NCBI GenBank assembly: GCA_963762735.1
Contig: CAVXMG010000001.1
Location: 1-64,000, forward strand
Length of the DNA stretch: 64,000 nucleotides
Direction: 5' to 3'
DNA from: DASXKD01 sp963762735
GTDB taxonomy: Bacteria > Actinomycetota > Actinomycetes > Streptosporangiales > Streptosporangiaceae
Part shown: piece after piece, positions 48,548 to 57,149 of the stretch
Position numbering within the stretch: the stretch's first letter is position 1
Layout: each line of letters begins with the position of its first letter
Notes under the pieces: generated by a model
What the model was told of the DNA's origin: nothing
Databases searched by the model: none
The model's input: only the letters and a program-made list of their open reading frames with translations
Position numbers and translations under genes: made by a program

Positions 48548-50476
48548 ATGAACGATCGGGACCTGATGCCGGATCGGCTCGGGGAATACCGCCTGCTCGA
48601 CCGGATCGGCGAGGGCGGCATGGGGGTTGTCTTCCTGGCCCGCGACCGCCGCCACCGGACGGTCGCGCTCAAGGTCCTGCGTTCCAGCGTGGCAGGCGAC
48701 CCCACGGCGCGGCGGCGGCTCGCCCGTGAGGTCGAGACGATGCAGCGGGTGCGCAGCCCGAACGTGGCCGAGGTGATCGACGCCGACCTCGACGGGCACA
48801 CGCCGTACATCGTGACCCGCTTCGTGCCCGGCCGCACCCTGGACGACGTGGTGACCCAGGACGGCCCGCTGCGCGGTCCGGCGCTGTCCCAGCTGGCCTG
48901 CGGGCTCGCCGACGCCCTGGTCGCGGTGCACGCCGCCGGGGTGGTGCACCGCGACGTCAAGCCGGGCAACGTGATGCTGTTCCAGGACACGCCCGTGGTG
49001 ATCGACTTCGGGATCGCGCAGGGACCGGACGCCACCCGGCTGACCATGACCGGGATGTTCATGGGTACCCCGGGCTATCTGGCCCCCGAGGTGATCGAGG
49101 GCCGGCCGAGCAGCGAGGCCTCCGACGTGCATGCGTGGGGGGCCACGGTCGCGTTCGCGGCCATCGGCCGGCCGCCGTATGGCACCGGGCCTTACGAGGG
49201 CATCTTCTACCGCATCGTGAACGGGCAGGCCGACCTGAGCGCGGTTCCCGGGCCGATGCTCCCGCTGCTGGCCGCCGCGCTCGCCAGGGATCCCGCGCAC
49301 CGGCCATCCGCGGTGCAACTGCGCGCCCAGGCGGCGGTGCTCGACCCCGGCACTCTCGTTATGAATCATGGACAGGCCGGCCAGGCGGCACCGGGGAGCG
49401 CGACCGGAGGCACCGCGACCAGATCGGACGCCGCGGCAGGAGCCGTGCCTGGCGGGCCAGCGGCCTACGTGCCGCCCGCTCCGGTGGCGAGCGGGCCAGC
49501 GGGCTACGTGCCGCCCACCGTCGTCGCTCCGGGCGCTGGCGGGCCGACCGTGCTGCCCGCGCCCGGGTCCGCCGGAGCGCCGGGCTGGCCCGGCATGGCG
49601 GCCGGCAACGGGCGGCCCCCGCGGCGCCCGGCACGTCCGCGCCCACCACCCGCCCCATCGCCGAGGGACGGCCGCTTCCGGACGACCTTGCGGACGTGCT
49701 CACCCCGGTCAGCTACGCCGGGCGCGGCGCCGCACCGCAGGCGGGGGGCGCTGCGGCCGCGCCGGCCCCGCGTCGCCGCCCGGCCAGCGGCCGCGGCGGA
49801 GCCGGCCAAACGCTCGCTCGTGCAGCCGTTCATGGTGGTCGCGGCGGTCGTGCTCATGGCCAGCATCAGCGTTGTCCTGCCGGTGGCGGGCACCGCGGCC
49901 GCGCTGCTGCTGATCGCGGTGCTGCGCACGGCCGGCCTGGTACAGCGCAAGACCACCGCGCGCCGCACCGCCCGCGGGGCCCGGGCCATGGACCCGGTCG
50001 TCACCGTGGTCACCCTGCCCTGGCTCGTGCTGCGCGCGCTGTTCGCGCTGCTGATTCTCGCGCCGTTCGCGCTGGCCGCCGCCGCGCTCGCGGCCGGCAT
50101 CACGGTCGCGGTCGCACCGGGGGACTGGCCGTACCGTGCCCTCGCCTACGCGGCCGGCACGCTGGTGCTGTTCTACGGGCTCGGGCCGGGTTCCGGCATG
50201 CCCCGGGCCCAGCTCCGGCGGGTCTTCGGCACGTTCACCAAGAGCCCCGCGGTACGGATCGTGGTGGTACTCGGGCTGGCCGCGCTCGCCCTCGGGGCGC
50301 TCACCGCCGCGGTGTCCTCGCCCTCGGTCTACTGGCCGACGGTCGTCCCGGCGAACTTCATCCACTTCGGGGTGATTCATCTGGGGCCGCTGCGCCGCCT
50401 CGGCTACCTGGCCCATCTGAGCGGGCCGCACCGGTTCCACCTGCTCCGCGGCGGATTCCTGCGGCACTTCTCCTGA
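48548..50476 (+). CDS. Membrane Ser/Thr protein kinase (PknB-like kinase domain)
   Basis: A 642-residue eukaryotic-like kinase. The kinase domain has the Gly loop GEGGMGVVFLARD (residues about 18-30), VALKVL, the catalytic HRDVKPGNVML, DFGIAQ and GTPGYLAPE. A Pro/Ala linker follows. Four or five hydrophobic segments then occur (FMVVAAVVLMASISVVLPVA, LVLRALFALLILAPFALAAA, ALAYAAGTLVLFYG, RIVVVLGLAALALGAL) instead of PASTA domains. Within the linker, about 49615-49795, the neighbouring frame reads more naturally (RPIAEGRPLPDDLADVLTPV), so two compensating indels probably garble about 60 residues. It converges with an FHA gene whose product may bind phosphothreonine. Confidence 0.85.
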   Translation: MNDRDLMPDRLGEYRLLDRIGEGGMGVVFLARDRRHRTVALKVLRSSVAGDPTARRRLAREVETMQRVRSPNVAEVIDADLDGHTPYIVTRFVPGRTLDDVVTQDGPLRGPALSQLACGLADALVAVHAAGVVHRDVKPGNVMLFQDTPVVIDFGIAQGPDATRLTMTGMFMGTPGYLAPEVIEGRPSSEASDVHAWGATVAFAAIGRPPYGTGPYEGIFYRIVNGQADLSAVPGPMLPLLAAALARDPAHRPSAVQLRAQAAVLDPGTLVMNHGQAGQAAPGSATGGTATRSDAAAGAVPGGPAAYVPPAPVASGPAGYVPPTVVAPGAGGPTVLPAPGSAGAPGWPGMAAGNGRPPRRPARPRPPPAPSPRDGRFRTTLRTCSPRSATPGAAPHRRRGALRPRRPRVAARPAAAAEPAKRSLVQPFMVVAAVVLMASISVVLPVAGTAAALLLIAVLRTAGLVQRKTTARRTARGARAMDPVVTVVTLPWLVLRALFALLILAPFALAAAALAAGITVAVAPGDWPYRALAYAAGTLVLFYGLGPGSGMPRAQLRRVFGTFTKSPAVRIVVVLGLAALALGALTAAVSSPSVYWPTVVPANFIHFGVIHLGPLRRLGYLAHLSGPHRFHLLRGGFLRHFS

Positions 50477-50477
50477 C

Positions 50478-51314
50478 CTACGGGCGGAGCGCTACGCCAA
50501 CCTGGGGCCGCCCGCGATCGTGGCTGCCAGGGCGGCGGCGCCCAGGTGGAGGGTCAGGCCGGGCGGTGGCCGATGCCGTTGGGCTGACCCGCGCCGCGGA
50601 AGACGTCGGCCTGGCCCGCCTGGCCGGCCGCGCGGTACGCCGCGGCGGCGGCACCACGCCAGGTACCGGGGCCGCGGCCGGAGGCTCGGCACGGTCGGCC
50701 GTGCCGGACTGCGGCGGGCGGTCCGCCCGCTCGGCCGGCGGCAGGGGACGGACGAGGCCGAGGGCGATCACCTCGTTGGCCAGCCGCACCCGCCGGTTCT
50801 GGCCTTCAGGGATACGGAACTTCTGGTAGAGGCGCAGCAGGTGCTGCTTGACGGCCGCCTCCGTCACGACGAGGTCGGCCGCGATCTCCCGGGCCGTCGC
50901 GGGGGCCACGAAGGCCTCGTCGGAGAGCGCAGGGCGGCACAGGGACGTGAGGACGTCCAGTTCACGGCGGGTCAGTTCGGGGCTCGCCGAGCGCCGCAGC
51001 TCGACTTCGGCGGAGATGTCTTCCCTGGGGATGCCGCCCACCCGGCAGCGCGCGGCGCCGAAGCTGAGCACGTCGCCCTCTTCCAGGACCCTGCGGGCCA
51101 CGAGCCGGCCGTTGACCCGGGTCCCGTTACGCGATAAACCCAGGTCAGCGACGTAGGCGTACGGGCCGTGGCGGACGATCTCGGCGTGCAACCGGGAGAC
51201 GCTGGGATCGGCCAGCCGGATATCGACCCCGCTACCACGCCCGACCGTGGTCACCGCCTCGGCCAGCGGGATGACGTCGCCGGTCTCTTCGATGCGAATA
51301 TAAGGCCCCTCCAC
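50478..51314 (-). CDS. FHA-domain transcriptional regulator
   Basis: A 278-residue protein. The N-terminal FHA domain shows the phosphothreonine-binding pattern VGRGSGVDIRLADPSVSRLH, then LSRNGTRVNGR. A LuxR/winged-helix DNA-binding domain follows near residues 110-190 (SPELTRRELDVLTSLCRP and ADLVVTEAAVKQHLLRLYQK). The last 80 residues are Pro/Arg/Ala-rich and disordered. The combination suggests a transcription factor controlled by Ser/Thr phosphorylation. Its stop is only one base from the end of the convergent kinase gene. Confidence 0.82.
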   Translation of the reverse strand: MEGPYIRIEETGDVIPLAEAVTTVGRGSGVDIRLADPSVSRLHAEIVRHGPYAYVADLGLSRNGTRVNGRLVARRVLEEGDVLSFGAARCRVGGIPREDISAEVELRRSASPELTRRELDVLTSLCRPALSDEAFVAPATAREIAADLVVTEAAVKQHLLRLYQKFRIPEGQNRRVRLANEVIALGLVRPLPPAERADRPPQSGTADRAEPPAAAPVPGVVPPPRRTARPARRARPTSSAARVSPTASATARPDPPPGRRRPGSHDRGRPQVGVALRP

Positions 51315-51516
51315 AAGGTTCTCCTGCCTGCCTATGTAGCGACTGAGTTCTTACGGTCTGGTTACCCCTTCGGGCCTACTTCCTAATCACCCATGCCGCG
51401 ATTGGTCGCACCGTACGGCCGCCTGCCAAGGGCCCCCGGCGGTCCCGGAGGGCCGACGGAACTGGTCGCGGGCGGTCGCAAGTACACTGCCGACGGGTCA
51501 TGCGGAAGGAAACAAA

Positions 51517-52659
51517 ATGGCGGACAAGCCGGCCAGGGGCCTTGCGGACGTCATCGCGGCCTCCACCGCGGTCAGCGACATCGACGGCCTGGCCGGTCTG
51601 CTGTTCTACCGCGGCTATGACATCCACCAGCTCGCGGGCTCGGCGACCTTCGAAGAGATCGCCTACCTGCTGCAGCGCGGCCACGCACCCTCGCCCGGGG
51701 AACTTGAGGCCTACCGGGCGGAGATCGCCGACGGCCGGGTGGCAGGCAAGCTCGTCACGGCCTGCCTGCCCGACGTGGCCGCCAGCCAGGCGCCGATGGA
51801 GGCACTGCGCTCCCTGGTCTCGCTGGCCAGCGCCGACGACCCGGACAAGAACTCGAACTCCCCGGAGGCGAACGCGCGCAAGGCGGTCCGGCTGACCGCG
51901 CAGCAGCCGCTGCTTGTCGCCGCCTATCACGCCGCGCGCAGCGGCCGCGAACTGCCGCCTCCTGCCGAGGGCCTCGGGCTGGCCGCCAACTTCCTGCTCC
52001 AGATGCGGGGCACGCCGCCTGCCGAGCACGAGGCCGAAGTGCTGGACACCTGCCTGGTGCTGCACGCGGACCACACGATGAACGCCTCCACCTTCGCGGC
52101 CAGGGTCTGCGCGGCCACCCTGTCCGACATGCACTCCGCCGTGGTCGCGGCGATCGGCACGCTCAAGGGCCCGCTGCACGGGGGCGCGAACGAGCAGGTG
52201 ATGCGGACCCTGACCGAGATCAGGAGCGCGGCACCTGGCGACCCGGTGGGCGCGGTGGAGCGCGAAGTGGCGCAGCGCCTCGCGGCCGGTGAGAAGATCA
52301 TGGGCTTCGGCCACCGGGTGTACAAGACCGAGGACCCGCGGGCCACCCACCTGCGGGCCATGTCGGGGGAACTGGCGGGGGAGTCCGGCGACGACACCTT
52401 CTACCGCATGTCCCGGCGGATGGAGGAGGTCGTCCTGGCGCAGAAGGGCCTGCTGCCCAACGTCGACTTCTACGCCGCCACCGTCTATCACTACCTGGGG
52501 ATCCCGATCGACCTTTTCACCAGCGTCTTCTCGGTCAGCCGGATGGCGGGCTGGACGGCCCACGTGATGGAGCAGCACGCGGACAACAGGCTGATCCGCC
52601 CGGACAGCGAGTACATCGGCGAGCGCGGGCTCACCTGGATTCCGGTCGGCCAGCGGTGA
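51517..52659 (+). CDS. gltA: Citrate synthase (citrate/2-methylcitrate synthase family)
   Basis: A 380-residue type I citrate synthase condensing oxaloacetate with acetyl-CoA, or propionyl-CoA in the methylcitrate branch. Catalytic segments are GPLHGGANEQVMRTL (His), GFGHRVYKTEDPRATHL (His) and NVDFYAATVYHYLGI (Asp). ISDIDG-type N-terminus (VSDIDGLAGLLFYRGYDIHQL) is typical of the short, dimeric Gram-positive form. ATG 51517 follows GGAAGGAAAC. The neighbours icd and mdh favour a TCA role over methylcitrate. Confidence 0.9.
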   Translation: MADKPARGLADVIAASTAVSDIDGLAGLLFYRGYDIHQLAGSATFEEIAYLLQRGHAPSPGELEAYRAEIADGRVAGKLVTACLPDVAASQAPMEALRSLVSLASADDPDKNSNSPEANARKAVRLTAQQPLLVAAYHAARSGRELPPPAEGLGLAANFLLQMRGTPPAEHEAEVLDTCLVLHADHTMNASTFAARVCAATLSDMHSAVVAAIGTLKGPLHGGANEQVMRTLTEIRSAAPGDPVGAVEREVAQRLAAGEKIMGFGHRVYKTEDPRATHLRAMSGELAGESGDDTFYRMSRRMEEVVLAQKGLLPNVDFYAATVYHYLGIPIDLFTSVFSVSRMAGWTAHVMEQHADNRLIRPDSEYIGERGLTWIPVGQR

Positions 52660-52684
52660 GCGGGCTGCCAGGGGGCTGTGCCGC

Positions 52685-53017
52685 GTGACCGGGCCCGTCT
52701 CGCCGCGGGGGAGCAGCCGCGCGACCGCCGCGAACCGGGGCCGGGACGGCACCGGAGGGTGGCTGGCGTACCTGCTCGTGCTGGCCGGCGTTGCGGCCGT
52801 TTGCGCCTGGCTGTGGGCGGGCGGCCAACATGCCGCCAAGGGGGGTACGTTGGCACTGGCGGGCGTCATGTTCGCCGCCGCACTTGCCAGGCTGGCGCTG
52901 CCGGAAAGCCGGGCCGGCCTGCTCGCATCGAGGAAGCGCCGCACGGATGTGGTCACGCTGGCCGCCCTGGCCACCGGGCTGCTTGTCGCGGGGCTGCTGC
53001 TCCCGGTGCCACTGTGA
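52685..53017 (+). CDS. DUF3017 small membrane protein
   Basis: A 110-residue protein with three hydrophobic segments: WLAYLLVLAGVAAVCAWLWA, then LALAGVMFAAALARLAL, then VVTLAALATGLLVAGLLLPV. A short basic loop (LPESRAGLLASRKRR) joins the last two. This loop, R-L-x-LP-E-x-R-A-G-L-L-x-x-R, marks the DUF3017 family, which is nearly confined to actinobacteria and often lies near central-metabolism or folate genes. Function is unknown. It starts 25 bp after the citrate synthase stop, so it is probably co-transcribed. Confidence 0.78.
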   Translation: MTGPVSPRGSSRATAANRGRDGTGGWLAYLLVLAGVAAVCAWLWAGGQHAAKGGTLALAGVMFAAALARLALPESRAGLLASRKRRTDVVTLAALATGLLVAGLLLPVPL

Positions 53018-53143
53018 GATGAGCCAAGCCACTGCCTGGCGCGCGCCGCGGCGGGCAGTTCTGGCCAGGCCGGCCCCGGGCGGGGCGGGCCTGGCCGCGC
53101 GTGACAACGGTGTCAGGCCGCAGAAGGGAAGGAACCAGCCGCA

Positions 53144-54367
53144 ATGCCCAAGATCAAGGTAGCCAATCCCGTCGTCGAACTCGACGGCGACGAGATGACC
53201 AGGATCATCTGGAAGTTCATCAAGGACAAGCTCATCCTGCCTTACCTGGATGTGGACCTGAAGTACTACGATCTGTCGGTCACCCACCGCGACGAGACCG
53301 ACGACCAGGTCACCGTGGACGCCGCGTACGCGATCAAGAAGTACGGGGTCGGGGTCAAGTGCGCCACGATCACCCCCGACGAGGCGCGGGTCGCCGAGTT
53401 CGGGCTCAAGCGGATGTGGCGCTCGCCCAACGGGACGATCCGCAACATCCTCGGCGGCGTGGTGTTCCGCGAGCCGATCGTGGTGCACAACGTCCCCCGG
53501 TTCGTCCCCGGCTGGACCAAGCCGATCATCATCGGCAGGCACGCCCACGGCGACCAGTACCGCGCCACCGACTTCGTGGTCCCAGCCCCCGGCCGGGTGC
53601 TGATCACCTACGAGCCGGACGAGGGCACCGGCGCGACCGGCTTCGAGCTCGAGGTCAGCCGGTTCACCGGCGGCGGCGTGGCCATGGGCATGTACAACTA
53701 CGACGACTCGATCAGGGACTTCGCCCGGGCCACCATGCGTTACGCGCTCACCCGTGGCTACCCGCTGTACCTGTCCACCAAGAACACGATCCTCAAGGCC
53801 TACGACGGGCGCTTCAAGGACCTGTTCGCCGAGATCTACGAGTCGGAGTTCAAGGCGGAGTTCGAGGCGTCCGGGATCACCTACGACCACCGGCTGATCG
53901 ACGACATGGTCGCCCAGGTCCTCAAGGGCGACGGCGGCGTCGTCTGGGCATGCAAGAACTACGACGGCGACGTGGAGTCCGACGTGGTCGCCCAGGGCTT
54001 CGGCTCGCTGGGCCTGATGACCAGCGTGCTGATGACCCCGGACGGGCGCACCATCGAGGCCGAGGCCGCGCACGGCACGGTGACCAGGCACTACCGCATG
54101 CACCAGCAGGGCCAGGCCACCTCGACCAACCCGATCGCCTCGATCTTCGCCTGGACCCGGGGCCTGGCGCACCGCGGCGAGCTGGACGGCACCCCCGAGG
54201 TCACCAGGTTCGCGGAGACTCTGGAGAAGGTCTGCGTGCAGACCGTGGAAAGCGGCAAGATGACCAAGGACCTGGCCGTGCTGATCGGTGCGGGCGCGCC
54301 GTTCCTGAACACCGAGGACTTCCTGGCAGCGCTGGACGACAACCTCCGCGCCGCGATGGATTCCTGA
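53144..54367 (+). CDS. icd: NADP-dependent isocitrate dehydrogenase (subfamily II)
   Basis: A 407-residue homodimeric enzyme that oxidatively decarboxylates isocitrate to 2-oxoglutarate. Its sequence is of the eukaryotic-like type: VVELDGDEMTRIIWKFIKD, WRSPNGTIRNILGG (substrate serine loop), GRHAHGDQYRATD, YDHRLIDDMVAQVLK (Tyr and metal Asp), NYDGDVESDVVAQGFGSLG and the NADP-discriminating GTVTRHYRMHQQGQ. The start ATG 53144 follows GAAGGGAAGGA. No frameshift. It lies 53 bp before mdh. Confidence 0.96.
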   Translation: MPKIKVANPVVELDGDEMTRIIWKFIKDKLILPYLDVDLKYYDLSVTHRDETDDQVTVDAAYAIKKYGVGVKCATITPDEARVAEFGLKRMWRSPNGTIRNILGGVVFREPIVVHNVPRFVPGWTKPIIIGRHAHGDQYRATDFVVPAPGRVLITYEPDEGTGATGFELEVSRFTGGGVAMGMYNYDDSIRDFARATMRYALTRGYPLYLSTKNTILKAYDGRFKDLFAEIYESEFKAEFEASGITYDHRLIDDMVAQVLKGDGGVVWACKNYDGDVESDVVAQGFGSLGLMTSVLMTPDGRTIEAEAAHGTVTRHYRMHQQGQATSTNPIASIFAWTRGLAHRGELDGTPEVTRFAETLEKVCVQTVESGKMTKDLAVLIGAGAPFLNTEDFLAALDDNLRAAMDS

Positions 54368-54420
54368 GCGCAAGGCCGCCCGAGCACGTTGCCTGAGCAC
54401 GCAGAAGGAGGCCTGAAGAG

Positions 54421-55377
54421 ATGGCCCGCAAGGGGAAGGTAGCCGTGGTCGGCGCCGGGTTCTACGGCTCCACCACGGCGCAGCGGCTGGCCGAGTACGA
54501 CATTTTCGACGAGGTCGTGCTCACCGACATCATCGAAGGAAAGCCAGAAGGGCTCGCGCTGGACATGAACCAGTCGCGCCCGGTGGAAGGCTTCGAGACC
54601 AAGCTCACCGGGCAGACCACCGGCCCGGCCGGCGAGGGTTACGAGGCGATCGCGGGGTCGGGGATCGTCATCGTCACCGCGGGGCTGGCCCGCAAGCCGG
54701 GGATGAGCCGGATGGACCTGATCGAGGTCAACGCCAAGATCGTCCGCGCCGTGGTGGAGAACGTGGTGAAGCACGCGCCCGAGGCGGTGCTCATCGTGGT
54801 CTCGAACCCGCTGGACGAGATGACCGCGCTGGCGGCCAAGGTCTCCGGCTTCCCCTCGCACCGGGTGATGGGGCAGGCGGGCATGCTGGACACCGCCAGG
54901 TTCAGCTACTTCGTCGCCGAGCGCCTCGGCGTGCCGGTCTCCTCGGTGCGGACGCTCACCCTCGGCTCGCACGGGGACACCATGGTCCCCGTGCCGTCGG
55001 CGTGCACGGTGGACGGTGCGCCGCTGGCCGAACGGCTGCCCGCCGCCGACATCGACGCGCTGGTGGAGCGGACCAGGCAGGGCGGCGCGGAGATCGTCGC
55101 GCTGCTCAAGACCGGGTCCGCATACTACGCGCCGTCCGCGGCCGCGGCCAGGATGGCCAGGGCCGTGGCCGAGGACGCGGGCGCGGTCATGCCGGTATGC
55201 GCGTGGGTCGACGGCGAGTACGGCATCTCCGGCGTCTACCTGGGCGTCGAGGCCGAGCTTGGTGCGACCGGGGTGCGCCGGGTCGTGGCCCGCGACCTTA
55301 CCGAGCCTGAACTCGCCGCGCTGCGCGAGGCGGCAGATGCGGTACGCGAAAAGCAGGCTTCGGTCGCCAGCCTCTAA
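54421..55377 (+). CDS. mdh: Malate dehydrogenase (LDH-like)
   Basis: A 318-residue NAD-dependent dehydrogenase. The Rossmann motif is VAVVGAGFYGSTTAQRLAE, followed by an Asp in VVLTDIIEG that selects NAD. The active-site loop TAGLARKPGMSRMDL carries Arg where lactate dehydrogenases have Gln, so malate/oxaloacetate is the expected substrate pair. The catalytic His is in TLGSHGDTMVP and the Asp in GMLDTARF. It follows icd in the TCA-gene run; AGAAGGAGG precedes the ATG. Confidence 0.94.
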   Translation: MARKGKVAVVGAGFYGSTTAQRLAEYDIFDEVVLTDIIEGKPEGLALDMNQSRPVEGFETKLTGQTTGPAGEGYEAIAGSGIVIVTAGLARKPGMSRMDLIEVNAKIVRAVVENVVKHAPEAVLIVVSNPLDEMTALAAKVSGFPSHRVMGQAGMLDTARFSYFVAERLGVPVSSVRTLTLGSHGDTMVPVPSACTVDGAPLAERLPAADIDALVERTRQGGAEIVALLKTGSAYYAPSAAAARMARAVAEDAGAVMPVCAWVDGEYGISGVYLGVEAELGATGVRRVVARDLTEPELAALREAADAVREKQASVASL

Positions 55378-55492
55378 CGCCGCGTGACCATGAATTCCCG
55401 GCGCTGACCGGCTTCGGTGGCCTCTTTGCTGGTGGTGGCGGCGGGAGTAGCGTGGCGTGGGTAAGGGAGCGGCCCGGCGGGTGGCGGTGACG

Positions 55493-55729
55493 ATGGGCGA
55501 TATCGGTGAGGAGATCACCGAGATCGAGCTGGAGCCGTGGCCCGGGGAGACTCCCGCGGAGATGCCGCCGGCGGCGCCAGGGGAGACGCCCGCGGCGGCG
55601 CCGGCCAGCCGGCCGAGCCGGTCTCGCGGTGACCGCGCCGCCCGGGGAGGGCGTCCCGGGGTTCAGTGGCCGCGATCTGCCGTTCGCGGCCGGTGCGGTG
55701 ACCGGCGTGCGGCTGTGGCGGGTGGATAA
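55493..55729 (+). CDS. Small acidic protein with a DIGEE N-terminal motif
   Basis: A 78-residue frame beginning MGDIGEEITEIELEPWPGE, followed by Pro/Ala/Glu-rich sequence. Short actinobacterial proteins starting with a D-[IL]-G-E-x-x-x-x-[IV]-E-x-E-P pattern occur next to genes of the kind found immediately downstream (recollection, function unknown). The last third overlaps the next gene in another frame and is Arg-rich. It could instead be the true N-terminus of that gene joined by a frameshift near 55625. No clear ribosome-binding site. Confidence 0.45.
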   Translation: MGDIGEEITEIELEPWPGETPAEMPPAAPGETPAAAPASRPSRSRGDRAARGGRPGVQWPRSAVRGRCGDRRAAVAGG

Positions 55730-56318
55730 GGCCGCGGCCGAGGCGGTGATGAACGGCGCTCCTGCGCCGGGAGAGGGCCTGCTGACCGGCGTGTTCGGCG
55801 GCATGTGGCGGCGCGGGGAGAACGTGGCCGCCTGCGGCGGCGGCGGCCTGGGTGCGCCGCCATGCCCGCACGACCTGGTGCCCGCGCCGGGATGCGGGTG
55901 CGGGTTCTGGGCGTACTGGGCGCCGCGGTATGCCTGGCGCTGCGACTACTACTGGCGGGCCGAGGTGATCGGGACCGTTCAGGGCTACGGGCGGACCAGG
56001 ATCGGCACCCGCGGCTGCCGGTGCGCCAAGGCCCGCATCCTGGGCCTGCACGTGCGCCCCGCCGACCCCGGCCGCCCGCCCTCCGACGGCCCGAGCCACC
56101 ACGACCTCACCAGGATCCTCGCCAGCTACTACGGCGTGCCGTGCTACCCATCGCTGGCACAACTGCTGGCCGCCTGCCCGCTCACCGCCGACTACCTCCC
56201 GCGCCGGCACCGGCACCTGGCCACCTCACCCGCGCTCAGCCCCGGGGCACTGACCCTGCCCGCACCGCTCACCTGGCTGCGGGCGACAGGACAAGCGGGA
56301 CAACCCAGACGGCCCTGA
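55629..56318 (+). CDS. Cys-rich conserved actinobacterial protein of unknown function
   Basis: A protein of about 229 residues if it starts at GTG 55629 (VTAPPGEGVPGFSG). It carries a cysteine cluster: ENVAACGGGG, PPCPHDLVPAPGCGCGFWAYW, RCDYYW and GTRGCRCAKARILGL. The order C-x-CPH..., CxCGF[WY]AYW, then V-x-GYGRTRIGTRG[FC]RC-KARI recurs in uncharacterised actinobacterial proteins often found on mobile or accessory regions (recollection). It looks like a zinc-stabilised fold. The remainder is Pro/His-rich with no membrane segment. Confidence 0.6.
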   Translation: MTAPPGEGVPGFSGRDLPFAAGAVTGVRLWRVDKAAAEAVMNGAPAPGEGLLTGVFGGMWRRGENVAACGGGGLGAPPCPHDLVPAPGCGCGFWAYWAPRYAWRCDYYWRAEVIGTVQGYGRTRIGTRGCRCAKARILGLHVRPADPGRPPSDGPSHHDLTRILASYYGVPCYPSLAQLLAACPLTADYLPRRHRHLATSPALSPGALTLPAPLTWLRATGQAGQPRRP

Positions 56319-56444
56319 GCATGTAGCCTCGCGGCAGGCCCGGCGCCGACGAGACAATGGCGGGCGGCGCGGGAAAGGGACTGGGGCCACTATTCGCGCT
56401 GCGTGGCTTTGGGCCAGATGGCGCGGTGAGTCGTGCCGTGGTGG

Positions 56445-56675
56445 TCAGCGGACGAAGATTCCCCGGCCGATGACGGTGTGGACCAGGCCTTCGGTGCGGA
56501 GGACTTCGACGGCTTTCTTGACGGTGCCGACGGCGACGCCGTATCGCTGGGTGAGGGTGCGTTCGCTGGGGATCGGGCGCCCGGAGCGCAGTTCGCCGGA
56601 TTCGATCTGAGCGCGAAGGATGGCGGCCAGCTGCTGGTAGACAGGCACGGCTCCTTCATGATCGATCTCGCTCAC
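56445..56675 (-). CDS. GntR-family regulator, single winged-helix domain
   Basis: A 76-residue protein made almost entirely of the GntR winged helix: VPVYQQLAAILRAQIESGEL, SERTLTQRYGVAVGTVKKAV and EVLRTEGLVHTVIGRGIFV. There is no effector-binding domain, so regulation must come from protein level or partners. It starts at GTG 56675. The 83-bp divergent gap to the next gene contains five CTAG sites spaced about one helical turn apart plus two dyads, probably its own operator. Confidence 0.85.
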   Translation of the reverse strand: MSEIDHEGAVPVYQQLAAILRAQIESGELRSGRPIPSERTLTQRYGVAVGTVKKAVEVLRTEGLVHTVIGRGIFVR

Positions 56676-56750
56676 ATGATCAAGTTACCTAGGCTGGGGC
56701 TAGTTTCGATCATGTGGACCTAGCCATGGCTAGCTCTGGCTAGGTAGGCT
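56673..56750. promoter_or_regulatory. Divergent operator region with phased CTAG sites and two dyads
   Basis: CTAG occurs at 56689, 56700, 56720, 56730 and 56740 (spacings 11, 20, 10, 10). CTAGCCATGGCTAG at 56720-56733 is a perfect 14-bp palindrome. CACATGATC (56673-56681) and GATCATGTG (56708-56716) form a 9-bp inverted repeat that includes the GntR start codon. The arrangement suggests cooperative repressor binding. Confidence 0.6.
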
Positions 56751-56758
56751 GCAGGACT

Positions 56759-57127
56759 ATGACTGACGTGGTTGCCGAACTGGCCGAGTTACTGGACCGC
56801 TACGGCTCCTGGCAGGTGGAGTACCAGGACCATCCGCCGGCCTGGCTCGCCACCCGGCGGCCTGGCCCTGCCCAGGTCCATGTCCTGGCGGCGTACGACC
56901 TGGCCAGCCTGCGGGAGAAACTCGCCAGCGCCGAGACCCTCAGCACCGGCCTGGCTGATCTCCGCAACGAGTTCGCCGGATCGGGCTTCACCTTCGGCAC
57001 GGTCTGGGCCAGCGCAGCAGGCCCCGGCGCAAGGCGCCTGTATGCCAGCCGGTCCGGCGTGCTGATCACCTCATGGACCGCTGCCGAACTGCGCGCCAGG
57101 CTCCGGGAAGAGCTGGCAAGCGAGTAA
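56759..57127 (+). CDS. Protein of unknown function divergent from the GntR regulator
   Basis: A 122-residue soluble protein: MTDVVAELAELLDRYGSWQV, a central ARRPGP-like loop (ATRRPGPAQVHVLAAYDLA), a helical ETLSTGLADLRNEFA and a C-terminal TAAELRARLREELASE helix. No recognised domain. The candidate -10 element and the CTAG-rich operator lie directly upstream, so it is the likely target of the single-domain GntR protein. Bases after the -10-like TAGGCT are few, so the message may be nearly leaderless. Confidence 0.6.
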   Translation: MTDVVAELAELLDRYGSWQVEYQDHPPAWLATRRPGPAQVHVLAAYDLASLREKLASAETLSTGLADLRNEFAGSGFTFGTVWASAAGPGARRLYASRSGVLITSWTAAELRARLREELASE

Positions 57128-57149
57128 CCCCCCAGGCGTACCAAGACCG

